Assembly (NCBI GenBank): GCA_018287875.1
Contig: JAGVVL010000002.1
Coordinates: 744,001-808,000, forward strand
Origin: Nigrospora sphaerica
Taxonomy: Eukaryota > Ascomycota > Sordariomycetes > Amphisphaeriales > Apiosporaceae
Length of the DNA stretch: 64,000 nt
Direction: 5' to 3'
This document shows positions 1-10,895 of this stretch, in pieces. The position numbers were made by a program, and so were the translations under genes. The first letter of the stretch is position 1; each line of letters opens with the position of its first letter. A model generated the notes under the pieces. It was not told where the DNA came from and did not search any database. It worked only from the letters and a program-made list of their open reading frames with translations.

Positions 1-1308
1 TGGCCACTGCGTGTCACGCAACCCAAAAAGTCAGCTCGTGTACCTCGTTTCCAAAAGGGAGGATGCGCGCGCGTCCCACGGCAACAGACAACCGCACGAG
101 GGGCGCGTCACGCGGGAAGTGGAAGAAGAAAGAAGAACCAGATAGGGTGGAATTCCGCCCGACGCGGTAGGGCTTGCTGGTTTATCAAGCAGGAGACGCG
201 CCTGTCGGCCCATGTCACGGGACACTTACTCTCGGTTGAAGTGCCGCTGGAAACCTGCAGAGACGAAGCGAGTCAGCACACTGCGGTCACCCCTTTTCAT
301 CCCGCGCCGTTTCACGTACCCAGTGCCAGGCGCCGGTCCACGAGTTGCCCTCGACGAAGATGTACTGCTCAGTCGCACCGGCGGCGCGGATACCGTCGAT
401 GGCGGCCTGGTTCAGGCGGCCCACCAGTTCATTGTCCATGTCGTGGTACTCGTTGTTGGTATCGAAGATGACCTTTTCGTTCTTGGCGTAACGCTTCGCC
501 ACCGTCGTCCACCACGTCTTGAAGTCGTCGACCTCGGTGATGATCTGTGTTAACGCCCTCCCCTCGCGTCAGCCCATCCGTCAGGATTGCGTGTGTGCAC
601 GCGCGACCCCCGCCCCAAGGGAAAACGAACCTGTCCACCGAATCGTCCGTAGTTGTGAGGATCGATGATGGCGTAGGCGCCCCTGTGGTGGCCCACGCGT
701 CAGTTTCTTTAGGAGCCCTTTGAAGATTCATCTATAGTTCTGTACGCACTTTCCTGTGATGTAGGAGACGATCTGATCTACCCGTTAGCCCCAGCGCACC
801 TTATGCACATGCTTGAGAGCCGCAGCCGCGGTCAAGGGGGGGGAAAGGCCTTACATCGTCCAATCCGGCAACGTAAGCCTCGTCGAAAGTGCCCGTTAGT
901 TTGCCGGGGGTGATGCGTTCCCTGTTCGCGCGTCAACAACACCATTCAGCTCCCGGCTAAGCCCGCGAGAAGACACTGGGTGCCGTGTCCGGGAGGGGGC
1001 TCACATCAGGGTGGGCACGCGGAACGTGTTCATGCCTTTGGCGACCATTGTCTGTCATCGCTGGTCAGTCGCGGCCGTGCGAGAGAAGGGCTGCAGGCAT
1101 TTCGTACATCAATGGAGGCATGAGCCGGCCATATGTAGTCCTTGTTCAGTTGGCCGGGCACGTGGGCTTCGCCGAACTCGCCGCCCGACTCGCTGACGCC
1201 GGTGAACTGGAACTTGCTCTTCCGCTTCTGAACGGCCGACTGGCCGGCGGGCGCCGCCAAAACGGTGGCGGCCGTGGCAGCGCCAAGCAGTACGTTTAGG
1301 AATCTCAT
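1..1308 (-). CDS. GH5 endoglucanase (cellulase), 3' end cut by window edge
   Basis: Secreted cellulase that hydrolyses internal beta-1,4-glucosidic bonds. Exons (complement): 1108-1308, 1005-1051, 855-921, 750-772, 631-682, 320-544, 230-254 and 1-6 onward; all joins keep frame. The start at 1308 gives a signal peptide ([20 protein letters not shown]) followed by a Kex2-like KR. Joined exons read [52 protein letters not shown] and [18 protein letters not shown]; the Glu of the NNE motif is the expected acid/base catalyst. [11 protein letters not shown] is also a GH5 landmark. The nucleophile Glu lies beyond the window. No cellulose-binding module is seen at the N-terminus. Exons of 23 and 25 nt make it easy to mispredict. 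Family call is firm; the 25 nt exon and the six bases at the edge are the least certain joins. Confidence 0.88.
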
Positions 1309-2989
1309 GGCGATGTTCAGGCTGGGACTAACGAAGGACGGTGGTGGCTACCCAGTGTCAAGTCCTGCCGTGCCACGGGTAGCATCGTTTATATATATAT
1401 ATATATACATATATGTCACTTCCACTATGTCCATGTCGCGATTACATGGCTTGCGGAGATGTGGGCATTCGGCTGAGGTCGTCGCTCCGCCTGGAATAGA
1501 GTATCGGCCAGTCCAGCCACCGAAGCGGACCAAACCCGAGGGTCCCGCTGCCCCGTAATCTAACGGTTTGCCAGATTGAACTCCAAAACCCATGGGAGAC
1601 TCATTTCCTATTACCTGGTCATGAGCGTGGGCCCCTTGTAGCGCGTTCGATCGAGACAGGAGTATGGGTGAATCGACGGGCGAAGAAGCATTGATGCAAT
1701 GCAGGGGTTCATCTGCCGCCAGCCTCGGAGCTTGATTCCCCGTCCCTATCGCGTATCCAATCTATCTGAGACGGACATGGGTGCTCCACTACCGTCAAGG
1801 CGAATCTTTGACTTTTCGTTGCTGTGGCCAGATCGTGGAGGGGGGCGACAAAGCTGGAGAGAAGGCGCGTGAAGCGCTCGCTGCGTTCAGGGGGAAGGGG
1901 TGGTGAATGATGTGCCTTCGCTGGCGCCGGCAGAGGGTTCGTTGCCCAGGTGCTGTAACCACAATTTACATAGAACAAGTGCAGGATACTATGTACTACG
2001 TAAGAAACAGTTAGCTATTGCCAACGAATCACCAAAAGCGTAATACCGCAGAGGAATTATGGCGACGGAACCGCCGGCCGTGGCATTTGAAAATGAATTG
2101 CAGTGGATGAATCCTGGCTCGCCTCGAGATGAATCAAGCTTGGGTGCCCAGCAGAACAAGGCAAACATGTGGAGGCAGAGGGGCAAGACGATCCACTTGA
2201 GATCTCTGCATACTGGCCCCCGGCTTATAACCGCGACTGTACAAGTAGATGTGGCATAATGTCTGTCTGCCTTTGCCTGCGCTTGCATGCACGCCTTTGA
2301 GGTAGACAACGGCGCGATATTTTCAAGAGTATGACGTTGACAAGGCGCAAAACCGCAGCATAGTTTAATTACTTCCCGGGATGCTACTGCCATGTCCGGC
2401 CTCTAGCCATGGTCTGCATACAATGAAGGAACGAGCAACGCAAAATACATGGCAGAATTGAGGAGCAATAGTTACACGTTACTGAACACAGCGAAAGGAC
2501 ATCTGAGCAGAAGTAGATGGTTAATAAGTACGCAGATTGAGCATCTGGGTAGTAAATAGGAGTCTGCGTAAGTGAGACTAACTCACGAGACAAGCACGTA
2601 CCTGTACACAGCAGAGCACCCGGCGCTATGACGACGGCGAAAGAGCCATCCATTCCCTCCTCAGTATGTTTCCAACCCCTCTCTACTATAGAAGGCGAAC
2701 ACTAGCCTCCTATTGCCATCTCAAATCCAGGCTCAGGCACTTTGTAAAGTACATCCATCTTAGCAGTGGCTGATGGGACCCACCTCAAAAGCGGCCCAGT
2801 CCCGATCGCCAAGCCCGTGTGGCTTGACATTTTTCGACGGATGGGAAGCTTTCGGCGGATCGCGGGCCCTCCAGCTCCCGGGCGGGTTTGAGACGGGCAG
2901 CCAGGTTTGGAAACCCGCGATACAACTTTTTGCGACTTGCGCCCGCATCGAACAGGCCGCCCGACGTTGTTTGCCAGCCAACCGCCACG
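1309..2989. other. intergenic, divergent promoters
   Basis: This holds the 5' sides of the GH5 gene (left) and the uS19m gene (right). Apart from a TA microsatellite I see no supported gene. Open frames here are short and have no recognisable protein. Confidence 0.6.
1390..1415. repeat. (TA)n microsatellite
   Basis: Thirteen or so alternating TA steps, about 80 bp upstream of the GH5 start codon. The tract is directly visible; it could act as an AT-rich promoter element or be neutral. Confidence 0.9.
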
Positions 2990-3714
2990 ATGCAGCCCAC
3001 CCGGTTTCTGTTGCAAGGGCGCTCCGTGTGGAAGGGTGAGTCTCCTCTCTTCCCTCTCCTCCACCCTTCACTCCGTCGGCGCCGTGGCCTACTCGTCTCC
3101 CGTCCCGCCTCGGGGAACGCTCGAAACGCATCTGCTAACGAAAGCGCTCTCTCACTCTAGGCCCTCATATCGTCCCGTAAGAACACGACTCATCCTCCTC
3201 CCCTCCCCCTACCCTCCCCGACCAACCCAGGATCTTCCCGACCACGGTTCGCCTCTGTACCCAACTCTGTCCCTTCCCCCAACCGACGGCGAATCGCGCG
3301 AGATCCCCCGGGCCCCCGATTCGAAAGACATATGAGATCCTCCCCAGAGCTGACGCTCCCCGGCCGCAACATAGTCTCCCCATCGTTCGCCCCCGGCCCG
3401 GCGAGCGCGTGAAGCCGATCCAAACGCAGGCGCGGGCCGCCACCATCCTGCCCAGCTTCGTGGGGCTGAAGTTCCTCGTGCACAACGGCAAGGTCTACAA
3501 CGAGGTCGAGATCACCGAGGACATGGTGGGCCACAAGCTCGGCGAGTTCTCCCTGTACGTCGTCCCCCCTGTTCTTCTTCCTCCCTTCCTCCCCCACGAC
3601 TCCGCGGATGCGAACGAACGGGCTGGTCGACAACGTATTGCCCCCAAGACACTAATACGCTTCTCTCCCACGACCAGGACGCGGAAGCCCTTCATCTGGA
3701 CCCGCGGCAAATAA
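2990..3714 (+). CDS. RSM19: mitochondrial small-subunit ribosomal protein uS19m
   Basis: Component of the mitochondrial 37S ribosomal subunit, homologous to bacterial S19, which binds the 3' domain of small-subunit rRNA in the head. Exons 2990-3035, 3161-3176, 3375-3554 and 3678-3714 join in frame to a 92-residue protein, the usual size. It reads [20 protein letters not shown] at the start, then [20 protein letters not shown], the S19 core [20 protein letters not shown], and ends [12 protein letters not shown]. Exon 2 is only 16 nt, bounded by CTCACTCTAG and GTAAGA. No separate targeting peptide is visible; the basic N-terminus may serve. Confidence 0.93.
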
Positions 3715-4216
3715 ATCTTGACGGAGTACGGTGGTCTCGTAGTGGCGTCAGTATCACACATTTACTGTACAGTAACTACTCTTGTACAAATCAGCAGAAG
3801 CTTCACCCCCCAGCGGCAATATCTCGCATTATACATTTCTTGTGTGGGTGGTATCATTTTTCTGGCCATGCCATGCCTCTCGTGTAGGCTTCGCGAGTAT
3901 ACAAGTGGCCACATCTTTGTGTGTTCCTCTATCGAAGCGCCTCCGCCGTGCCGTGCCGTGCCACGGCTCGACGCGCGAAAACCCACGTCTGGCCTCTCTT
4001 GTGCAGCTCTACTCGCTGCAGTAGCAGTAGAGCCTGCCCAAGCTGCGTTACAAAAGCAGATTTGGATCCCGTAAACGCCGTAACCATGCGTCCTCCCTCC
4101 CTTCCCATCCAAATAACAAACCAACAGCACGGTATAAAACTAAAAAACTTATGTTCTCGTTCTTTGCTCTTTCCTTTTTTTCCCCAACGCGTGACGACAA
4201 AGCGGGCGGGTCGTCG
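3715..4216. other. intergenic between convergent genes
   Basis: Carries the 3' ends of the uS19m and TAF10 genes. A short GCCGT/CCGTG reiteration lies near 3946-3963. No gene is supported. Confidence 0.6.
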
Positions 4217-5006
4217 TCACCGGTAGAACTCGCTGCGCTTGACGTTGACGCCGTACTCGCCGACGGCCATGCCGAGGTCCTCCATGGTGAGGACGGTGCG
4301 GTTGGCGCTGCCGCCCTGGCCACCGCCGCCGTAGCCGGCGCGCTGGATGCCGAGGGGGGCGCCGCGGCCCTGGTCCTTGGCGCCGGCACCGCCGCCGCCG
4401 ACGCCCTGGCCGGGGATGGGGATGCCGGCGGCGGCGCCGAGGTTGCCCATGGGGTTGTTGGCGCTCGTGTTGGACGCCCGGATGCGGCTGTACTGGTACG
4501 CGTCGGCGGCCACGTCGGCAATGAACTTCTGCGTCGCCAGCGCCAGCAGCCGCGCCAGCCGCGGGTCCGTCTGCGGCGGCGGCGGTAGCCCCGCCCGCGT
4601 CATGTAGTAGTTGGTCACGGCGTCGGGTATCTGTGTACACCGGGCGCGCCCGGGGAGGTTAGCGATCCGCATCGGTTTCCGTGACACCAGCGACGGGCGC
4701 CAGAGGAGTGTTCACAGCAGCAGCCGCCGCCACACCGGCGCATGGTGCATGGTGGAGAGAGGGGGTTGGACAGGGGTGGGGGGGGGGGTTCAGAGGGAAA
4801 CTCACGATGGGCGCGTAGTCGTCCATCTTGCTGATGAACTCCTTTAACGAGACATCCTTGCGCGTCGGCACCTTGGCCTCCTCGGGCGGCGGGTTGACCT
4901 CCTCATCGCCCTCGGCGGCGGTCGCGGAAGCAGACGCCGCGGCCTGTGCATCGTTGGCGACGGCGGGGGCCGGCTCCGGGTTTTCGGTGGGCGCGTTGGC
5001 GGACAT
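4217..5006 (-). CDS. TAF10: TFIID/SAGA subunit TAF10
   Basis: Histone-fold subunit shared by the general transcription factor TFIID and the SAGA coactivator, acting in the nucleus. Exons (complement) 4806-5006 and 4217-4630 join in phase 0 to 204 residues. The N-terminus (to about residue 50) is Ala/Glu/Pro-rich and disordered. The conserved core begins at [15 protein letters not shown], continues over the splice as [17 protein letters not shown], then [20 protein letters not shown], the TAF10 histone-fold signature. A Gly-rich loop near residues 135-175 is followed by the closing helix [23 protein letters not shown]20, another SAGA subunit, lies at 54.8 kb, but nothing suggests linked control. 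Confidence 0.94.
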
Positions 5007-5987
5007 CGTTGGCGGCGGGCGGTGGATTGGATGGGCTATCGCGTTCGGTAGACGGTACTTCGGGGTCGGTTTGACAGCGACCCCCCCGGAAGCGAAGCCG
5101 AAAAGCGGATGAGGTAATCGTCACGTGATATGCTCTCAGCCGGCCCCCGTAGATACTTTGAGCCGGAAGGGCTTGCTGCGTGCGGAGATGAAAGATGAGA
5201 GACGGGTCTGGAGGCGAAGGGGATTTGTGATCGAGTTCGTGATGATGTTGTGGGTTTTTTTTGTTGAACCGCAACGAAGACCTGGAAAGAAACAGAGCGA
5301 CTGTTCTATGTATGGTTTGGCTGGCTGGTATCGAAGCCGTGAAAGTAGAGGCTGTACTTCCATGGAAACGGTACGTAGATACCTACCTCTTTAGGTCCGT
5401 GCCTGCCTCAACCTGGAGCTTGAGATTCAGCCAATCACAAGAGGCCAGTCCGATGTCCACCCCCTGCTTCAGGCTATCATTGCCCTTTACAGCTTCGTAT
5501 AATTCAACGCAGGCTAATAAAATGATGTGGAATACGGCACTTCGTTTATGGTATATAAATTAGCAAACCCACGCCGGTGCAAGCCTCTGTACCAGTCTAG
5601 TTCCCACGTCGGGTGCGCGGATGCGGTAGGGAGAGATTAACCACTGCGCTGTAACTTGTGCGGCCAGTCCTCTAGGAAGGTCGCCGAAATAGGATACTGA
5701 TGGTACGGGTACATTTCGCAAACGAATCTTTTTAAGATCCTTTGTACCACAAACGAATATCATTCTCCGTTCATGTTGCCCCTACCCGACAACTTCCCCG
5801 AGCTAGCGGGTCCTGTCGACTTCAGGAACCATCACTTCCGTGATCAGAACATGCACGCACACTCATACGTAGTAGATGTGGATTGCAGATCGTGCCTCTT
5901 TCAAAGATCTTCTTCGTGGTAATATTTCCCTAGAAACTTAACCGATGTTGAAAAAAAAATAAAACCCCACTTCAAGTCGACATGGCA
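5007..5987. other. intergenic: TAF10 promoter and TF gene 3' flank
   Basis: The right half is AT-richer than its surroundings, with an A-run at 5950-5960 close to the 3' end of the transcription factor gene. No gene is supported. Confidence 0.6.
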
Positions 5988-8432
5988 TTACATATCAGAC
6001 CGCAGCCAGCCGAATGTATCCAGGAGATCCAAGTTAAAGTCGACATGGGTGGTATAGTCCCAGTCCAGGGTTTCTGCGATTGTATTGGGCCCGTACAATG
6101 GCCCATTGAGTGTTGTATCGAGTACGTGCTTGACCGTTAACTTGCACTGCTTGCATAGCACCGTATTGGCTGCCGACGGGCTGATCCACTCAAAGAAGCC
6201 GAGGAGGAGGCTGAGCTTCTGGATGATCGATGACCGCGTGATCTCGGGGTCTTTGGGGTGGGAGCCCTGGAACGTTGGTTTCAGAAGTTCCATACAAAGG
6301 ACTCCCCCAGCAGGGGCCCCATAGTTCAAGAGCTGGAGTTCATGGCGAGCACGATCAGTAAATCCCTCCCGCCGTCGAGTATAGTGTGTGATGGGAACGC
6401 ACAAGGAAGTCAAAGTCACGCTTCCGGGTGAAGAGATCCATGTGTGTCCAGACGGCGAGTGTGATGACCACGAGTTCGTACGCAACGAGCAACAAGTTCC
6501 CGTCGTCTGGCAAACCTTGGCAGGTAAGCAGTCTGTTCACCAGAAAGTCATTCATGAGAATATTGAGTCTGATCTCGAGCCGGTGGAAGAAGTATATAAC
6601 GTCGACATTGGGATCCTTGATTTCTTCTAGTCGAAAGAGCAAACCGGCAGGGAGCTCTGATACGGCTAGGGCTTGTTTCGACTTGATTTCCCTAGGATAG
6701 TATGTCACTTGTTAGTACGGCACCGCCAAGCTAAGGATCTGGATGACTGACTCGATTTGCTCTCTGGATACCACATTGTTGGTCGCTAAAGACGCCTCGA
6801 TTATCTCGGCCCGAATGAAAGCCAAGATGGCTCGGCCTCGAACGAAGGTGGACGAGAATACTTTACCTTCTTTGTTCCACCCTCGCTCATCCACGGTGTC
6901 GATTACGGTTTGCGCCAGTGTGGTCGGATCTTTATACAAGTCGCTGTCATCAAGGTCTAGCGGGAGTGGTGTGGATATGTACTTCGGGCCCAGGATGGGC
7001 GGCCGACCGGTGAAAGTGACCAGCGTGTTGTCTGCCGAGAACATCATAGCTGTTAACCGTCTTCGGAACTCGGAAGCTAGAGTTGGTCGGTAAGGGCCGT
7101 TCTTTGGTTCGTCGTGTAGACCGTGAAAGGTGATTAGCGAGGCTGCTTGCGAATGGCATCGCCACGTAGATAAGCCTGGCAAAATGACGTGAGTTTGAAT
7201 AAGCAGCAATCTCTCCGTCCGAACCTGAAAAGGCTGTCTATAACTCACTGGCGTCTCCACTTATAACGGACTCGTACGTCGTGCGGCGTTGGTATAGGTA
7301 AATTAAGAGGATATTCATGTGGGAAAATTCCTCGCACAGTCGAATGCAAGGCTCAATGGCTTGGAGGCGGACCCCTGCGTAGTGTCTCACGTTCCGGATA
7401 TCCTCGTGCCGGTTGTCATTCGCATCTTCCTTGCCCTTTTCTGTCTCGAAGCGATTGAAGAGCAGTCCCAAGGACTCCCAGCGTAGGTTGAGACCAGTGA
7501 ACTGGGCGATCCACTCACTCGGGTTCTCGATGGCGTCCGAGAAGGGTTTCGACGAGTTGATACAGATGGCCTGAGCCATTTCTTCGAGTTTGGCATCAGT
7601 GCGCGTTTCCGGTTCGAAATAGTCGCCCCATATATCGTACAGCGATGACAGGATACTAGTGACACATGGGGTCAAGTAGCTATAAAAGTACGACGAGGTA
7701 CCTGATTCCCTAGGGTCGGGAAACGCAAATTCGGCGCGAGAGGGGATGATGCGTAGACAAGCGAGACATAGCTCGCGGATGCCGGGGGATAAAACAGGGC
7801 GTTTGACCACAACATCATGGCCATGCTCTGGACTCTTAGGTGCCTTGCCCAAAAGAGACAGGTTGTCACAAGTCTCTCGCTGCGGTACTCGAAGTTAGAG
7901 AAAGCCTGAACAGCAGCAACTTCCCACCCGGCAGGGAAAGGGGAATTAAGGTAGACGGGACCAAGACATGTAGAGATGGTGGTAAGGTATTGCGAGCTAG
8001 GGGTTCGCTTACGAATACAGCACAATAGCTGGTACGTCCGAGGTAGCCATAGACCCTGGGCCGCTGATTATGTGAGTCGGGTGGAAGGACTGGGCTCCAG
8101 CTGCTATGTAGAGCCGAGGATGATGTGGGACTGGCAACAGGAGACGGCCTGATTGATGACTCGATATCCGGGGTACTAGCGGCAGGAGACGGCCTGTTTG
8201 ATGACCCAACATCTGGGGTACTGTAGACGCAGCTCTTGTGACCCTTCCTACATCGGAGGCAGGTTGGCTGGGTGTGATCACAGGCCACCTGGGGAATTGG
8301 ATTAGTCATGCCGAAAGCAGCGCCACCAATGTAGCTAGTTTAGCCGTCATCCGGGACTAGTACCTTTCTGCGACGGCACCGATCGCAGGCCTGCAAACGG
8401 CCATTCGGGCGTCGTAGCACGGGATACGGCAT
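5988..8432 (-). CDS. Zn(II)2Cys6 fungal transcription factor
   Basis: Nuclear DNA-binding regulator. Exons (complement): 8364-8432, 8013-8288, 7249-7879, 6752-7175, 6403-6691, 5988-6332; all phases agree and give 677 residues, normal for the class. The zinc cluster crosses the first splice: ACDRCRRRK then VACDHTQPTCLRC, with Cys spacing C-x2-C-x6-C-x6-C-x2-C-x6-C at residues 17-44. A Pro/Ser linker follows, then the middle homology region starting YLGRTSYCAVF and including WIAQFTGLNLRWESLGLLF and FTGRPPILGPKYISTPLPLD. The C-terminal helices contain NYGAPAGGVLCMELL. Intron 4 has an unusual GTCAGT donor but a perfect TACTAAC branch site, and the spliced product REQIEEIKSKQAL matches the family. 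The target pathway cannot be read from sequence. Exon 3 includes a weak intron-like stretch near 7656-7701 that is best left coding because removing it shifts the frame. Confidence 0.88.
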
Positions 8433-9547
8433 AGCTCACGGCGGGTGGGCGGTGCGATGGCGGTGAGGTATACAGGATGGAAGAGCAAGCCGAGCTGTCG
8501 CAGTATAAGCCCGCAAACGGCATCGATACACAGAGCGGCTTCAAGCCGAATGGGGGACCCAGTCTCGGCTTGAATCTAAGTAGAGGAAAGTATGACTCTC
8601 GGCTTCGGCTTCGGCTAGGGTGGGGTCAGCCCGAGTGTGGGGACGATTATGACTGTTAATCCGGGGCCATTGCAGCTGGGATTGGGATCTAGGCAGCCAT
8701 AAGGCCCTAAATGAGCATAGATGGATTGGTCGCGAAATGCCAGCACGTGGCGCCAGAGCCAGGCGTCAAAGCCACCATATCGTCGTCCGGCGGTGCGGCA
8801 GGTTTTCTGATTTCTCTGGTCCGTTGCGACCCTGCGCGCATCGTGTAGGCTAGGTCCCTCTGAGCCACCCTTTGGCGGCTGAATGAACCCATGAAAATCC
8901 CCAAGCATAGCACCAGAGGCCACGTACGATGCTCTCATGGCTTCAATGAAATGGACACGATGTGCCTGCAGACCCAAAAATGGACATGAGCAAGTGGGGA
9001 TCTCTCCATCGGAAAGGCGGACAGCATGTGAAGTGACACATAGACGGCGTCGCGAACATGATGCCCGGCGAGACCAATGCGGTAGCGGTGGGCAAGCCCG
9101 GTGGCCGAAGCCGGGGCACTGATGGACATTGATAAGCCGAGCCGAGCTGAAGCCGCTACAGGGTCACCCACCCCCATCATCCACCAACCAGGCACGAGCG
9201 CCCATCATGATCGCATCCGTCACGTCAGCCCGAAGGCCAAGCCGAAACTGCCCCAGCCCATGCCGAGCCGCTCTGTTGTTCGATTGGCCCCACTCCGTCA
9301 AAATCGGCTTGAGATCTTCCCAAGAGGGCAACATGCAACATGCTGTATATAAGAAGTATCCGTCCGTCGAATTTATCCAAGAGAAAGGGTCGGTTCATCA
9401 CTGCAGTCAGTTCCAGAGCTTTCTCGTTGACTTCATCGCCACATTCACAGTTCGATAAGATTTGTACTCGAGCCATCGACGACGTTGTCTGCCACCAAGC
9501 TACCCCACCCTATCCAGCCGTTCTACACCCACAACCAGCCCACCATC
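8433..9547. other. divergent intergenic region
   Basis: Shared 5' region of the zinc-cluster gene (left) and the small unknown gene (right). It contains a CGGCTT triplication near 8600-8616 and a TATA-like GCTGTATATAAG at 9341-9352, about 200 bp before the small gene. No other gene is supported. Confidence 0.6.
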
Positions 9548-9973
9548 ATGCCGTCGACGCACACTTCCAGCTCCGCGGCTGCACCCAAGATGGCCTCTCC
9601 CCGTCCTTCCTCGGGTAAGTTTTTGCACCTCCGGAACCCCCGTCCCCGGAATGAACCAGGCCTAAGTTCTAACCGTCACACCCACCCACCACAGATACGT
9701 ACGATGACATCTCCATCATGAAGGACGAGGAGGCCCACAAGGAGCACAAATCATCCTCGGGCCTTTCCGGCGCCCTGAAGAAATTCAAGGCGAAATTGCA
9801 CACGGAGGCACCGAAACCGAAGCCGAAATCGCCTTATACGCGTGACAGGAAACTTGCCGACACCGCCTTCGCGTACCGCATCCTGGCGGGTAAGACCACC
9901 CTTCCCCTTCTGCAATGCCGGAATCCGAGCACTGGTGCATATGCTAATGCAACAAGTAGAGACGCGAATGTAG
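9548..9973 (+). CDS. small lysine-rich protein of unknown function
   Basis: Exons 9548-9614, 9695-9889 and 9960-9973 join in frame to 91 residues. The N-terminus is Ser/Pro/Ala-rich; the middle reads DTYDDISIMKDEEAHKEHKS and the rest is basic (KKFKAKLHTEAPKPKPKSPY) before a helix-like end, RDRKLADTAFAYRILAETRM. All splice sites are canonical (GTAAGT, GTAAGA; CACAG, AGTAG with an upstream GCTAATG branch-like site). No signal peptide or membrane segment. The last exon supplies only 4 residues, so simple ORF finding ends the protein wrongly within the intron. I do not recognise the family. The clean phases argue for a real gene. Confidence 0.68.
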
Positions 9974-10895
9974 TTGGGCCCCGGTGAGAGACATACGACA
10001 ATGCGGTCACAGGGGCGGGGGCCGGGGGGGGGGGGGGGATGCCCGGGCCTGGAATGACGATGTTACGACTTTTTCTTCGGCGTAATGGAACGGCGAGGCG
10101 ATTCTATTGATTTCAACACTGCGCCACCACGCGGCCTTTCAGCATGACTCCTCCCACTTGGAGTTGCGGCACTTCGGCACGCTGGTCGGGAAAAGGGGAA
10201 CTGGAAGATATTGAGTTTCAGCACATGCCGGATGGGTCGCTGATCAGTATAGCAAGACTGAATTACCCTTTCCTTTAATAATGAACTAAAAAATACCCAT
10301 GTGTCAATAGCCAGTCGTTTCTTTTTCGAGAATCAGCCCCCCTTTACAGTGAAAACCATTAAAGACAGTCTTCCTCGCAACTGAAGCAACAGTCCGGTCA
10401 ACAATGCGGCCATCTCGTGGGAGAAAGCCTCGTAGATTGTCAAGTTAGTATTGCTTAATAGAAATTGCCATAAAACTGGCCTGGAATGCAGATAATCGCA
10501 CAGGGAACATCTGAGCGCCAGTATACCACTTCAGTCGATAAATAGGCGAAACAAAAAAACGCTCGCTGCTTCACCCAAGGAGCAGCGAAATTCATATGAA
10601 TTTGCAGTGGGGCAACTGCTACGCACCGATTGCGGTCAGAAATGGGTCGTATTTGTTATGCCGCACTAGTCCATGGACCCCTTTCTATTCTTCAAAGCTG
10701 TTCTTATCAACATGTGCACTATGCGCCAGTATGAAATAAGATTCTTGCCATTTGTGGTATCCATGTAGGATCCACCACTGGTTGTGAGATTTTGCTCCAG
10801 CAGTGGCTAGAAACCAACGCTTATCCACCCAACCCATGAAACTGCACAAACAGAGGCGCGAATGCAGTTGAGCCGCCGCCATCACCATGTGCCGC
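9974..10895. other. intergenic between convergent genes
   Basis: Contains a run of 15 G at the left and an AT-richer stretch near 10250-10560. No gene is supported on either strand. Confidence 0.6.
10024..10038. repeat. G15 homopolymer
   Basis: Fifteen consecutive G on the + strand just past the stop of the small unknown gene. Exact length is prone to sequencing error. Confidence 0.85.

Noticed and set aside
7656..7701. Possible 46 nt intron in exon 3 of the zinc-cluster gene
   Set aside because: The GTACCT and CACTAG ends look plausible, but removal shifts the frame away from the conserved middle region; read-through keeps it.
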